Shown: positions 39,917 through 48,915, numbered from the stretch's first letter. The stretch is 64,000 bases of DNA from Deinococcus aquatilis DSM 23025 (GCF_000378445.1 NZ_KB899708.1:1-64000); one strand, 5' to 3'. The notes: a model not told the origin generated them from the sequence alone. Program-made: numbers and translations.

Positions 39917-40738
39917 TTGCCCTATGCTGCGCTCAAGTTGAGTGTTCCAGTCAAGCCCGATTTGCCGCCCACACCCATCTCTTCATTGCCATCGACATTG
40001 CATTGGGCAGCGGCCTGGGCATTTCCAGTGTCTTCAGCGCAGGCACGGGCGGGAGTGATGCGCGGGGCGCTGGCACTCCTGACGCTGCTTCCAGGGTGGG
40101 TGCTGAATCTGGGCTACCGGTGGGACGTGGCAACCCGGCTGTATCTAGGCACTCTGCCCACTTTCCCGCCTCTGCGCTGGTCACGGCGCGTATTGCGGCA
40201 AGGCTTGGTGGTCTGGGGCGTGATTGCCCTCAGCCTCACTCCCGGCGCAGTCGTGACCCTTTTGGGTGGCGGCGCGTGGTTGGCAGGAGCGCCAACTTTA
40301 GCGCAAGGATTGTGGATACTGGCCGGACTCTTGCTGCTGGCGGCCTTTTTATTGGTGCCTGCAGGCATGACCCGGCTGGGCTGCGAGGGAGACCAAACCG
40401 TATTTACCGCGCCTTGGCGGTTATGGCATCCTGTGCGGCTGCGTCTGCGTGCGTATCTCTACGCATGGTGCATCGCGGGCAGCGCCATCGCCGTGTCGTT
40501 GGCAGTTCCGGCACTGCTGGGCGCGGCGGGGTGGCTGTCCGTATGGAGATGGGCGCACACCGCCTCCGCACTCTGGCCCCCACCAGCAATCCACAGCTTC
40601 ACGGCGTTGCAAGGCTTGGCCTTTTTGCTCGATACCGTACTTTTTTTTCTGTTGAGTGTCTGGGCTTGGCAAGTGGCGGGCTACGCCTTTACGGTGGCGC
40701 TTTACGGGGGTCAAGCTCAAGGTAACTCTCTAGATTGA
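39917..40738 (+). CDS. Multi-span membrane protein (DUF4013-like)
   Basis: Up to 273 residues with about five or six hydrophobic spans. The stretch WAFPVSSAQARAGVMRGALA then LLTLLPGWVLNLGYRWDVATR, followed by LPPLRWSRRVLRQGL-like residues, follows the DUF4013 layout of short amphipathic start, span, GY loop and LP-W segment. The start is unclear: TTG 39917 opens the frame, but internal TTG codons near 39980-40001 or ATG 40058 (GGGAG upstream) are possible; the family pattern begins before 40058, which argues against the shortest form. Followed after 4 bases by the P-loop kinase gene. Role unknown. Confidence 0.65.
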   Translation: MPYAALKLSVPVKPDLPPTPISSLPSTLHWAAAWAFPVSSAQARAGVMRGALALLTLLPGWVLNLGYRWDVATRLYLGTLPTFPPLRWSRRVLRQGLVVWGVIALSLTPGAVVTLLGGGAWLAGAPTLAQGLWILAGLLLLAAFLLVPAGMTRLGCEGDQTVFTAPWRLWHPVRLRLRAYLYAWCIAGSAIAVSLAVPALLGAAGWLSVWRWAHTASALWPPPAIHSFTALQGLAFLLDTVLFFLLSVWAWQVAGYAFTVALYGGQAQGNSLD

Positions 40739-40742
40739 GACC

Positions 40743-41267
40743 ATGACTCCCACCCTTATCGTCTTTTCTGGCCTGCCCGGTTCGGGTAAATCTACGCTGG
40801 CGCTGGGACTGGCAGCCCACCTGAACGCTGCGTACCTACGCCTGGACACGATCGAAGCGGCGCTGCTGAATGCGGGTCTGCCGTCGGTAGGAATTGAAGG
40901 CTACGCGGTGGCCTACGCTCTGGCTGCCGATGCGTTGCGGCTGGGGCAAACGGTGGTGGCCGACTGCGTAAATCCCCTGACCGTGACGCGGGAAGCATGG
41001 CAGGCGGTGGCGCGAAATATGTCCAGCCGAATGCTGGACCTGGAGGTGATCTGTTCGGACAGACAGGAGCATCGGCGGCGGGTGGAAACGCGGCAGGCCG
41101 ATGAGAGCAACTGGGCCGGACGCTGGACACCGCCCACCTGGGAAACGGTGACGCGGCACGACTACGAACCGTGGGCCTCGGCCCGCACGGTTATTGATAC
41201 AGCCCGCGGCGAACAGGCAGAACTTCTGGCAAGCGTGCTGGCGTTGGTGCAAAATCCTGCCAGATGA
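40743..41267 (+). CDS. P-loop kinase-like protein, tandem copy 1
   Basis: A 174-residue protein of the small AAA_33/zeta-toxin-like kinase fold (COG0645 type). Walker A in IVFSGLPGSGKSTLALGLA at residues 6-24, RLDTIEAALL near 32 (base/sugar-binding Asp), VVADCVNPLTVTREAW at about 71-86, and a basic HRRRVETRQ lid near 108. It could phosphorylate a small molecule or nucleotide; the substrate is unknown. Its stop overlaps the next gene's start (ATGA). The next gene is a diverged paralogue that begins with nearly the same ten residues. Confidence 0.82.
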   Translation: MTPTLIVFSGLPGSGKSTLALGLAAHLNAAYLRLDTIEAALLNAGLPSVGIEGYAVAYALAADALRLGQTVVADCVNPLTVTREAWQAVARNMSSRMLDLEVICSDRQEHRRRVETRQADESNWAGRWTPPTWETVTRHDYEPWASARTVIDTARGEQAELLASVLALVQNPAR

Positions 41268-41809
41268 CCCCCACCCTACTTGTTGTTTCTGGCCTCCCCG
41301 CTTCCGGCAAAACGCAGTTGGGCACGCAATTGGCCGCCCACCTGCACTGGCCCAACGTGACCAAGGACGACTACAAGCAAATTCTTTACGAGGGTTTGCC
41401 TGACCTCACCAACGCACAATCCGGCCCCCTCAGCTTCCGGCTGATGTACCACGTGGCAGGCGTAACGCTGGCAGCGGGAATAAATACAGTGCTGGAAACG
41501 CATTTTTATCTGGGCCTCGGTGAAAAGAATATTCAGGCGTTGGCACAGGCACACGGAGCACGGCTGGTACAGATTTTTTGCCATGCACCGCTAGACGAAC
41601 TGGCGCGGCGGCATGCGGCGCGGGTGGCGTCCGGCCTGCGCCCACACATCGACCATGCTTCTCTGGATCATTACAATCTGCCCGCCCATTGCTGCCATAC
41701 CCCGCTGGACCTGGCCGCGCCGCTGCTGCGGGTGGACACGACCCAGCCGGTAGAGGTGGCAGCCATTGCGGATTGGGTCAGGTCGGCTGCTTGGTCGCCT
41801 GTGGACTGA
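41264..41809 (+). CDS. P-loop kinase-like protein, tandem copy 2
   Basis: A 181-residue protein related to its upstream neighbour. Walker A in LVVSGLPASGKTQLGTQLA, then TKDDYKQILYEGLPD, TVLETHFYLGLGEKNI and a His/Arg-rich lid (DELARRHAARVASGLRPHID). The different residues after the P-loop suggest a different substrate from copy 1. The final 32 bases overlap the end of the convergent benE gene. Starts by ATGA overlap. Tandem duplication followed by divergence is the likely origin. Confidence 0.82.
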   Translation: MTPTLLVVSGLPASGKTQLGTQLAAHLHWPNVTKDDYKQILYEGLPDLTNAQSGPLSFRLMYHVAGVTLAAGINTVLETHFYLGLGEKNIQALAQAHGARLVQIFCHAPLDELARRHAARVASGLRPHIDHASLDHYNLPAHCCHTPLDLAAPLLRVDTTQPVEVAAIADWVRSAAWSPVD

Positions 41810-43049
41810 CTGGAGTTGCCGCCTCCGCCCTGGCCCGCGCCATCCGCCCCTCTGCCGCATGTAGCGCCAGCCCCGCCAGAATGCCCCAAAAGGCCGCGCC
41901 GATGCCCAGCAAAGACACGCCGCTGAGGGTCACGACCAGCACGGCGGGGGCGGCCAGCGTCCCCGGAGCCTCGCGCAGTCCGGCCTGCAACGAGGTGCCA
42001 ATGGCCGCCAGCAACGCCAAACCTGCCAGTGCCGAAATCGCCTCGGCGGGCAGCAGCGCCATCAGGCTCAGGAAGGTTCCGGCACACAGCCCCAGCAGGA
42101 TATAAAACACGCCTGCCCACACCGCCGCCGTGTAACGCCGCGCCGGGTCGGGGTGCGCTTCGGGGCCGCTGACGATGTTGGCAAGCAGCGCCGCCAGGGT
42201 CAGGTTGTGGCAGCCCACCAGCGCCGCACCCACCGACGCCACCCCGCAGGCCCGGATGATGGGCGCGGGGGCGGGGGAATATCCGGCCACCTTGAGGGTA
42301 GAAAATCCCGGCACGAACTGTCCGGTAAAGGCCAGCAGGGTCAGCGGCAGGGCCAGATTCAGCGTGGCCTGCCACGAAAACTGCGGGGCCACCACCTGCG
42401 GCACGGTCAGGGCGAGGTGAACCGGAGCGGAATGCAGCAGCCCCAGCGCGGCGCTGGCCGCCACACCCACCACCAGCACGCCCGCCACCGCCCAGCGCGG
42501 CGAAAAGTGGCGCAGCAAAAAGTAGGTGACGATCATCAGCCCCACCAGCGCGGGTTCTTTGCCAAATGCCTGCACCGCCCGGAAGCCGAACGGCAGCAAA
42601 ATCGCGGCGTTCAGCGCGGCAGCGAGGTGCATCGGAATGCGCTCGATCAGGTGGGTCAGGGGGCGAAACGTGCCCAGCAAGATGACCAGCACGGCAGAAA
42701 TCAGGAACGCGCCCACAGCCTGCGGAAAGGGAATGCCGGGAAGGGCCGTGGCTAGGAACGCGATACCGGGAGTGGACCATGTACTGAGAATGGGCATCCG
42801 CGTTCGCAGGCTCAGGTAAATGCTGACCACACCGCACAGCACCGTCGATCCCCAGACCCACGACATCACGGTGCCGGAACCGAGGTGGGCACTGTCGGCC
42901 ACGGCGTACACCAGCACGGTGGGGCCAGCGAAGCCGATCAGAATGGCGATCAGGCCAGTCAGGGCGGCCTGAGGGCTGGAATCTTGCCAGAATTGGCGCA
43001 GGCTGGCAGGACGGGGCAAAACGGGAGCGCTGTGCATAGAGTTGGGCAT
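41778..43049 (-). CDS. benE: BenE-family transporter (benzoate/H+ symporter-like)
   Basis: A 423-residue inner-membrane protein with about twelve spans. Family stretches: AALTGLIAILIGFAGPTVLVYAVA near residue 28, SIYLSLRTRMPILSTWSTPGIAFLAT at about 77-102, TFRPLTHLIERIPMHLAAALNAAILLPFG at 126-154, and ACGVASVGAALVGCHNLTLAAL near 268. ATG 43049 has GGAGG at the correct distance. It is divergent from a MocR-type regulator, and direct repeats in the shared region suggest that this regulator controls it. Benzoate as the substrate is only by family. Confidence 0.87.
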   Translation of the reverse strand: MPNSMHSAPVLPRPASLRQFWQDSSPQAALTGLIAILIGFAGPTVLVYAVADSAHLGSGTVMSWVWGSTVLCGVVSIYLSLRTRMPILSTWSTPGIAFLATALPGIPFPQAVGAFLISAVLVILLGTFRPLTHLIERIPMHLAAALNAAILLPFGFRAVQAFGKEPALVGLMIVTYFLLRHFSPRWAVAGVLVVGVAASAALGLLHSAPVHLALTVPQVVAPQFSWQATLNLALPLTLLAFTGQFVPGFSTLKVAGYSPAPAPIIRACGVASVGAALVGCHNLTLAALLANIVSGPEAHPDPARRYTAAVWAGVFYILLGLCAGTFLSLMALLPAEAISALAGLALLAAIGTSLQAGLREAPGTLAAPAVLVVTLSGVSLLGIGAAFWGILAGLALHAAEGRMARARAEAATPVSPQATKQPT

Positions 43050-43084
43050 AGAAAAGCCTCCAAGTGGTCTGAGTGTGGCAGGCC

Positions 43085-43166
43085 AATGGACTGAACGGCA
43101 GAGCAACTTGGGCCAGAATTGGACTGAAGTAAGCAGGCCAGTTAGACAACCACCACAATTGGACTG
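43085..43166 (+). promoter_or_regulatory. Three direct repeats (AATTGGACTG), probable MocR operators
   Basis: AATGGACTG at 43085-43093, AATTGGACTG at 43117-43126 and again at 43157-43166, all in the same orientation. The last two are exactly 40 bases apart, near four helical turns. The third touches the TACACT -10 box at 43168-43173. Confidence 0.72.
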
Positions 43167-43167
43167 C

Positions 43168-43173
43168 TACACT
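43168..43173 (+). promoter_or_regulatory. -10 box (TACACT), leaderless promoter of the MocR-type gene
   Basis: Extended form TGCTACACT, 6 bases before ATG 43180; no ribosome site. Confidence 0.6.
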
Positions 43174-43179
43174 TCCGGG

Positions 43180-44640
43180 ATGCCGCCCACCCCCCGTCTT
43201 TCCGCCGACGCACCGAATTGGGCGACCCTGCTGGCCCACTGGCGCACGGGGCAGGGGCCGCTGCACATGCGCCTGAGTGCTGCGCTGCGGGCCTGTATCC
43301 ACGCGGGCGACCTCGGCCCCGGCGACGCGCTGCCCGCCGAACGCACACTGGCCGAACTGCTGCTGGTCAGCCGAAGTACGGTGGTTACGGCGATAGGGGC
43401 GCTGGAGGAAGAGGGCTGGGTCACGCGGCGGCAGGGCAGCGGAACGCATGTGGCCGCCACCGCCCCGCGCCGTGCCGAGGTGCTGACGCTCCGTACGCCC
43501 GTCACGCCCGCACGTCCGGCCCACCTGACCGCCAGCGCCCTGCCCGCCGAACTTGACCTGACCATCGCCGTGCCCAGCCTCACCGAAGCTCAGCGCCAGC
43601 AGTTGCAGGCCGCCAGCGCCGACGCCTTCCGCGATTCTCTGTACTACCCGCTGGGTTTGCCGGAACTCCGGGCACATCTGGCCGCCGGGTACACCCATCA
43701 GGGCCTGCCCACCACGCCCGAGCAGGTGATCATCACCAACGGCGCACAGCAGGCCATTTCGGTCATTGCGGGTGCCCTGTTGCGCCGGGGCGACGCGGCC
43801 CTGCTGGAAACGCCCACCTATTTCGGGGCCATCGACGTGTTCCGGGCAGCGGGGGCAACGCTGCTGGGAGTTCCTGTAACACCCCACGGCGTGGAGCCGG
43901 AAGCCGTGGCCGCCGCCATTCGCACGGGGTCGCCCCGGCTGGCCTTCCTGACACCTACCTTTCAGAATCCGACTGGAACGGTGTTGCCTGCCCACGCCCG
44001 CGAACTTCTGGCGGCGCAGATCATGGACGCGGGCCTGCCCACCATAGAAGACGACACGCTGATCGATCTGGGATTCGGCCCGGACCGCCTGCCGCCGCGC
44101 CTCTCGGCCTACGCGCCGGAGGGCCAGATCATCAATGTGGGATCGCTGAGCAAGCTGTACTGGGCGGGCCTGCGGGTGGGCTGGATGCGGGTGCCCCGGC
44201 CCCTGCTGGCGCAACTGGCTCAGGCCAAAACCCTGGCCGATTTCGGGTCGTCGCTGCCCGCACAGGCCATTGCCCTGAAGCTGCTGGCCGATCTGCCGGG
44301 GCTGCGCCAAACCCGCCGCGCCACCGTGACTCCGGCCCGTGACCTGCTGGTGCGCCTGCTGCGCGAACACCTTCCCGACTGGAGCTTCACGGTTCCGGCA
44401 GGCGGGCAGTTCCTGTGGGTCGAATTGCCCACACCGCACGTCACGGCCTTTACCCTGTTTGCTCAGAGCTACGGCCTGCGCCTCTTTCCGGGGGCGTCTA
44501 TGGGCATCCAGCCCCTGCCCGATACCTTTTTACGCATTCCCTTTACCCTGCCCACCGAACACCTGCCCGAAGCCGTACGGCGGCTGGCGCAGGCATGGCA
44601 GGCGTACCGGGCGCGGGGGGGCGCGGCGCGGCTGGCCTAG
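43180..44640 (+). CDS. MocR-type regulator (GntR HTH plus aminotransferase domain)
   Basis: A 486-residue fusion. N-terminal GntR winged helix: LHMRLSAALRACIHAGDLGPGDALPAERTLAELLLVSRSTV (about 29-70). From about 115 a PLP fold-type I aminotransferase domain: NGAQQAISVIAGALLRRGDAALLETPTYFG, FLTPTFQNPTGTVLP and the PLP-lysine in NVGSLSKLYWAGLRVGWMR (about 326). Such proteins sense a vitamin B6 form or an amino compound and act on a neighbouring gene, here probably benE. Leaderless start at ATG 43180. Direct repeats upstream are the likely binding sites. Confidence 0.92.
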   Translation: MPPTPRLSADAPNWATLLAHWRTGQGPLHMRLSAALRACIHAGDLGPGDALPAERTLAELLLVSRSTVVTAIGALEEEGWVTRRQGSGTHVAATAPRRAEVLTLRTPVTPARPAHLTASALPAELDLTIAVPSLTEAQRQQLQAASADAFRDSLYYPLGLPELRAHLAAGYTHQGLPTTPEQVIITNGAQQAISVIAGALLRRGDAALLETPTYFGAIDVFRAAGATLLGVPVTPHGVEPEAVAAAIRTGSPRLAFLTPTFQNPTGTVLPAHARELLAAQIMDAGLPTIEDDTLIDLGFGPDRLPPRLSAYAPEGQIINVGSLSKLYWAGLRVGWMRVPRPLLAQLAQAKTLADFGSSLPAQAIALKLLADLPGLRQTRRATVTPARDLLVRLLREHLPDWSFTVPAGGQFLWVELPTPHVTAFTLFAQSYGLRLFPGASMGIQPLPDTFLRIPFTLPTEHLPEAVRRLAQAWQAYRARGGAARLA

Positions 44641-44652
44641 GGGCGGTGAGCA

Positions 44653-44702
44653 GATCGTAGAACAGTGGACCGTGGTTCTGTCTTTCTCCACGTTCTACGA
44701 TC
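44653..44702. terminator. Inverted repeat GATCGTAGAAC/GTTCTACGATC, probable terminator
   Basis: An 11-bp perfect stem extended, after a one-base bulge, by GTGG/CCAC. It lies just after the MocR-type gene stop. Sequence family as at 17880-17926. A second small hairpin, ACCCCC-AAC-GGGGGT, is at 44729-44743. Confidence 0.65.
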
Positions 44703-44773
44703 CACCCTCCTTCTCACCCCCAACCTTCACCCCCAACGGGGGTAAACCCGTCAGAATTCCGTGAGAGGTGGTC

Positions 44774-45565
44774 ATGAATACTACGGGTCTGATGTTGTTG
44801 CGTTCTCCGGTGCTGGGCGTTCCACACGCGTTTACCACGCGGCGGGGGGGCGTATCGGCAGGAGTATTTGCCGCCCAGGATGGTGCGGGTCTTAATCTGG
44901 ATGACCGCGAAGACAGTCCGGCAGACGTGGCCGAGAACCGCCGCCGTGTCACCGAGGCGCTGGGGTTTGGGGCAGAACAGGTGGCCCGCCTGAACCAGAT
45001 TCACGGGCTAGACGTACTGGAAGCCCGGAGCGCAGGCGTGCAAACTGCCGATGCGCTGGTGTCGCGCACGCCGGGGCTGCTGCTGGCGATTGGCACGGCG
45101 GATTGCTACCCCCTCCTCCTGGCCGATGAAGATGCCGGAGTGATCGGCGCGGCCCACGCGGGCTGGAAGGGCACACTGGGCCAGATCGGGGCACGCACCG
45201 TAGAGGCCATGATCCGGCTGGGCGCGGCGGCGGGCAACATTAAGGCCGCCATTGGCCCCGGCATCTGCGGCGCACGGTATGAGGTGAGCGGGGATGTGGC
45301 CCAACAGTTCCGGGCGGCGGGCATGGCAGAAGCCGTGTTGCCTGTCGCCCCCGGCAGCGTTCATCTGGATCTGGCACAGGCCAACCGCGCCGGACTGCTG
45401 GCGGCGGGCCTGGACCCCGAACACATCTGGGTCAGCGGGCGGTGCAGCACCGAAGACGACTTCTATTCTTACCGGCGAGACTCGGGGCGCACCGGGCGGA
45501 TGTGGGCCGTGATTGGCCTGCCCGCAGAGTTGGCCTCTTCTTCCGCGCAGGGATGGCCCGCATGA
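44774..45565 (+). CDS. pgeF: Purine nucleoside phosphorylase / multicopper-laccase-fold protein (YfiH/PgeF)
   Basis: A 263-residue member of the YfiH family (DUF152). Zinc ligands: His in the HAFTTRRGGVSAG loop or close by, Cys in LAIGTADCYPLLLAD and His in GAAHAGWKGTLGQIG, with GPGICGARYEVSGDV at about 158. Family members cleave purine nucleosides with phosphate and, in E. coli, edit peptidoglycan precursors. ATG 44774 is chosen over GTG 44768 because AGAGG lies 5 bases upstream. The yqeG-like gene overlaps the stop (ATGA). Confidence 0.9.
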   Translation: MNTTGLMLLRSPVLGVPHAFTTRRGGVSAGVFAAQDGAGLNLDDREDSPADVAENRRRVTEALGFGAEQVARLNQIHGLDVLEARSAGVQTADALVSRTPGLLLAIGTADCYPLLLADEDAGVIGAAHAGWKGTLGQIGARTVEAMIRLGAAAGNIKAAIGPGICGARYEVSGDVAQQFRAAGMAEAVLPVAPGSVHLDLAQANRAGLLAAGLDPEHIWVSGRCSTEDDFYSYRRDSGRTGRMWAVIGLPAELASSSAQGWPA

Positions 45566-46104
45566 GCGGCTCACCTCGCCCCTCCTTCTTGCGGCGCAGT
45601 CTGCTGCGGCCCCGCGACGTGTTGCCGCACATCCACGACATCACCCCCGAATTTCTGGCCGAACGCGGGCTACACGGCCTGCTGCTGGACCTCGACAACA
45701 CCATGATTCCCTACGGCAGCTACGAGGAACGTGCCGACGTGATGGCGTGGGCAGCGAGCCTGCGGCGCAGCGGCATTCGGCTGTACATGCTGAGCAATGC
45801 CACGGGCAAACGCGCCCGCTTCTGGATGGAAAAACTGGGATTTGAGGGCGCAGAGGGCGTGGGCATGGCCGGAAAACCCCACCCCCGCGCCTACCGTGTG
45901 GCCCTGGCCCAGATGCAGTTGCCCGCGCATCAGGTGGGCATGGTGGGCGACCAGCTGTTTACCGATGTGCTGGGCGGCAACCTCAACGGGATGCACACCA
46001 TTCTGGTTCATCCGTTGGCGGGCAACTCCTTGCCTCATACCCGCATGGCCCGCACCCTGGAACGGGCGGTACTCAAACGCTACGGGCACGACTGGAAGGC
46101 CTGA
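45562..46104 (+). CDS. yqeG: YqeG-family HAD phosphatase
   Basis: A 180-residue HAD-type hydrolase of the YqeG family (HAD-superfamily IIIA). Catalytic Asp pair in LLLDLDNTMIPYGS (about residues 41-54), Ser/Asn in YMLSNATGKRARFW, and MVGDQLFTDVLGGNLNGMHTILV near 135-158. The N-terminus SFLRRSLLRPRDVLPHIHDITPEFL is typical. Function in bacteria is not firmly known. It overlaps pgeF by 4 bases; pilB follows after 141 bases with no gene I can support between. Confidence 0.9.
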   Translation: MSGSPRPSFLRRSLLRPRDVLPHIHDITPEFLAERGLHGLLLDLDNTMIPYGSYEERADVMAWAASLRRSGIRLYMLSNATGKRARFWMEKLGFEGAEGVGMAGKPHPRAYRVALAQMQLPAHQVGMVGDQLFTDVLGGNLNGMHTILVHPLAGNSLPHTRMARTLERAVLKRYGHDWKA

Positions 46105-46245
46105 CCATGCCCCCACCCCGGTCTCCCCTGTTCCGACCCTACTTTGCTCCGCCTGTGCATTGCTGCCCAACCCATTTCCCGACACCCTGCCGATCTGGGC
46201 CTCTGCTTCTCAATTCGACCTTTATCCCTCACTGGAGGATTAATT

Positions 46246-48915
46246 GTGGCTCTTTCTATTGGTGACCGGCGCTTAGGCGCAATCTTGCTCGAACAGGGGT
46301 ATGTCAACGACTCCGACCTGCAACGCGCTCTGGTGCGGCATGCCGAAATCGGGGGCCGTCTGGCCGATATTCTGATCGACACCGGACTGGTGGGCGAAAA
46401 ACGCATTGCGCGGGCCATCGAAGAAGCCCTAGGTATTCCGCTGGTGAATCTGTTGGTGGTCACGCCAGAAGATGCGGCCCTGAAATCGGTGCGGGCGCAA
46501 ACCGCGCTGACCTCTCAGGCATTCCCGTTTGCCATCGACGGCAGCACCCTGCGTGTGGCTCTGGTCGATCCATTGTCCAGCATGGCCCTAGAAGCCCTGG
46601 AAGACGACAGCGGCCTGATGATCGAGCCGTATCAGGCCCTGCGCGACCAGATCATGTGGGCCATGGCGACCCATTATCCCGAACTGGGTATCACGCCCGC
46701 CGAGCCTCTGGAGGTCAGCGACAGCAGCGGCGGCATGTTGGGCCAACGCCTGATGGGACGCGGCCTGATCAACGACGCGCAGTTACAGGTGGCGCTGGAC
46801 GTGCAGCAACAGACGGGTGAGGCGTTGGGGGGCACCCTGATTGCCCAGCAGATCATTACTGAAGACCAGCTGTACGAATCGCTGGCCGAGCAGACTGGCA
46901 CGGTATACCTGCAAAATCCCCGTGATTTTCAGCCCACCGAGGACGTGTTGGGCAGTATGCTCCGGGCCGATGCACTGCGCCTGAACGCCGTACCAGTGGA
47001 TGAATCTGAGCAGAGCGTGACGGTGGTCACCAGCGATCCGCGCAAGCGTGAAGATATCGAGGCGCTGGTGGGCCGCACCGTTCAGCTGATTTTGGCCAAG
47101 CCCAAAGACGTGGAAACGCTGATCGAGAGGTTCTATCCACAGCGGGGCCGTCTGGGCGAACAGATGGTGCAGCAGGGCACCCTGTCGCGGGCACAGTTGC
47201 GTGAGGCGCTGCATGTGCAGGCCCGCGAGGGCAAGGTCAAGCCGCTGGGCGAAGTGATTATGGAACTGGGCTTTGCCGGAGCCGACGAGATCGACACTGC
47301 CCTGCAAAAGCAAAACGCGGGGGGCGGCAGGCTCGAAGACACGCTGGTGCAGTCGGGCAAGCTATCGCCGGAAATGCTGGCCCGCTCGCTGGCCGCGCAG
47401 CTCGGCTACGAATTCCTTGATCCGGTTCAGAATCCGCCCGATTCCAAGGTGGCCCTGATGATCCCCGAAGGCACGGCCCGCCGCTACGGTGTGGTGCCGG
47501 TACGCCTCCAGAGCGAGTCGCTGGTCGTCGCCATGAAAGACCCCCGCAACGTGTTCGCCCTCGACGATCTGAAACTGATCACCGGGCGCGACATCATTCC
47601 GGCGGTCATGGCCGAAAAAGACATCATTCGTCTGATCGAGCGCTATTTCGGCAACAAGGACATGGCGAACCTGAATCAGGAACTGGCGAACCTGTCCAGC
47701 AAGCGCGACAGCAAAAAACAAGAGGAAATGGATCTGTCGGTGGGTCTGGACGACAACGCCGTGGTACGCGTGGTGGACAACCTGATCCGCGAGGCGGCCC
47801 TGCAGGAAGCCAGCGATATCCACATCGAACCCACTGAAACGGCACTCCGTATCCGTTACCGCGTGGACGGCGTGTTGCGCGAGCAAAACGAGCTTCCCAA
47901 AGGCAGTGCCCAGAGCATCCTGGCCCGAATCAAGATCATGGGCAACCTCGATATTTCCGAGCGCCGCATTCCGCAAGACGGACGTGTTCGGTTCAAGAAG
48001 GGCAGCATCGACATCGACTTGCGACTGTCCACTCTGCCCACCGTGTACGGCGAGAAAGCCGTGATGCGCCTCCTGCAGAAGGCCGCCAACATTCCCGAAG
48101 TCGAAAATCTGGGCTTTTCGGACTACAACTTCCCGCGCTTTCTGGATCTGATCGAAAAACCTTACGGCATCTTTCTGGTGACCGGGCCGACGGGTTCGGG
48201 CAAATCGTTCACCAGCTTTTCTACTCTGAAGCGCATCGCCCGTCCCGAAAAGAACACGACCACCATTGAAGACCCGGTGGAATACGAAATTCCGGGCATC
48301 GTGCAGTCTCAGGTGAACCCGGTGGCGGGCATGACCTTTGCGCGGGCGCTGCGGGCCTTCCTTCGCCAGGATCCCGACATTATTTTCGTGGGGGAAATCC
48401 GGGACAGCGAGACCGCCAAAATTGCCGTAGAAGCTGCCCTCACGGGCCATATGGTGCTGGCGACCCTGCACACCAACGACGCGCCCGGAGCCGTGACCCG
48501 TCTGGACGAGATGGGCGTGGAAGGCTTCAACATCGGTGCGTCGCTGATTGGAGTACTGGGGCAACGGCTGGTCCGCAAGGTGTGCCCCGACTGCAAAGCC
48601 CCCACCAACGCCGACCCGGAAGTTCTGCGCCGCCTCGGAATTGCCGAACGCGATGTTCGCGGCGGCTCGCTGGTGCGCGGTGCGGGTTGCCCACGCTGCG
48701 GCGGCACTGGTTACAAGGGCCGAACTGGATTGCACGAATTGATGGTGCTGGACGACGCCCTCAGAACCGCCATCGGAAGCGGCAAACCCGCCGTGGAACT
48801 GCGCGAAGTGGCGATGAACGAAAGCGGTATGCGAACCATGCGTCAAGACGGAATCGAAAAAGCCCTGAGGGGCATCACCACCCTGGAAGAAGTGCTGGCC
48901 GTCACGAGCAACTGA
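46246..48915 (+). CDS. pilB: Type IV pilus assembly ATPase PilB/PilF with three N-terminal GSPII (MshEN) units
   Basis: An 889-residue hexameric ATPase that drives pilus extension and, in relatives, DNA uptake. Three related N-terminal units: RRLGAILLEQGYVND..., MLGQRLMGRGLINDAQLQVAL..., RLGEQMVQQGTLSRAQLREAL.... The C-terminal motor has Walker A GPTGSGKS near 649, Asp box and Walker B (FLRQDPDIIFVGEIRD), and a tetracysteine zinc site CPDC...CPRC near 779-812. The length and triple layout match Thermus thermophilus PilF, whose second unit binds c-di-GMP. Start GTG 46246 after GGAGGA; the longer frame has no family match. Confidence 0.93.
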   Translation: MALSIGDRRLGAILLEQGYVNDSDLQRALVRHAEIGGRLADILIDTGLVGEKRIARAIEEALGIPLVNLLVVTPEDAALKSVRAQTALTSQAFPFAIDGSTLRVALVDPLSSMALEALEDDSGLMIEPYQALRDQIMWAMATHYPELGITPAEPLEVSDSSGGMLGQRLMGRGLINDAQLQVALDVQQQTGEALGGTLIAQQIITEDQLYESLAEQTGTVYLQNPRDFQPTEDVLGSMLRADALRLNAVPVDESEQSVTVVTSDPRKREDIEALVGRTVQLILAKPKDVETLIERFYPQRGRLGEQMVQQGTLSRAQLREALHVQAREGKVKPLGEVIMELGFAGADEIDTALQKQNAGGGRLEDTLVQSGKLSPEMLARSLAAQLGYEFLDPVQNPPDSKVALMIPEGTARRYGVVPVRLQSESLVVAMKDPRNVFALDDLKLITGRDIIPAVMAEKDIIRLIERYFGNKDMANLNQELANLSSKRDSKKQEEMDLSVGLDDNAVVRVVDNLIREAALQEASDIHIEPTETALRIRYRVDGVLREQNELPKGSAQSILARIKIMGNLDISERRIPQDGRVRFKKGSIDIDLRLSTLPTVYGEKAVMRLLQKAANIPEVENLGFSDYNFPRFLDLIEKPYGIFLVTGPTGSGKSFTSFSTLKRIARPEKNTTTIEDPVEYEIPGIVQSQVNPVAGMTFARALRAFLRQDPDIIFVGEIRDSETAKIAVEAALTGHMVLATLHTNDAPGAVTRLDEMGVEGFNIGASLIGVLGQRLVRKVCPDCKAPTNADPEVLRRLGIAERDVRGGSLVRGAGCPRCGGTGYKGRTGLHELMVLDDALRTAIGSGKPAVELREVAMNESGMRTMRQDGIEKALRGITTLEEVLAVTSN

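Noticed and set aside
41671..44439. Very long open frame (922 codons) on the minus strand
   Set aside because: It is the shadow of benE in another frame and of the MocR-type gene on the other strand. The product is Gln/Arg/His-rich with no family pattern; both true genes have strong motifs.
46105..46245. Small ORF from ATG 46107 between yqeG and pilB
   Set aside because: Pro/Cys-rich product, no ribosome site, and it overlaps the pilB start region.
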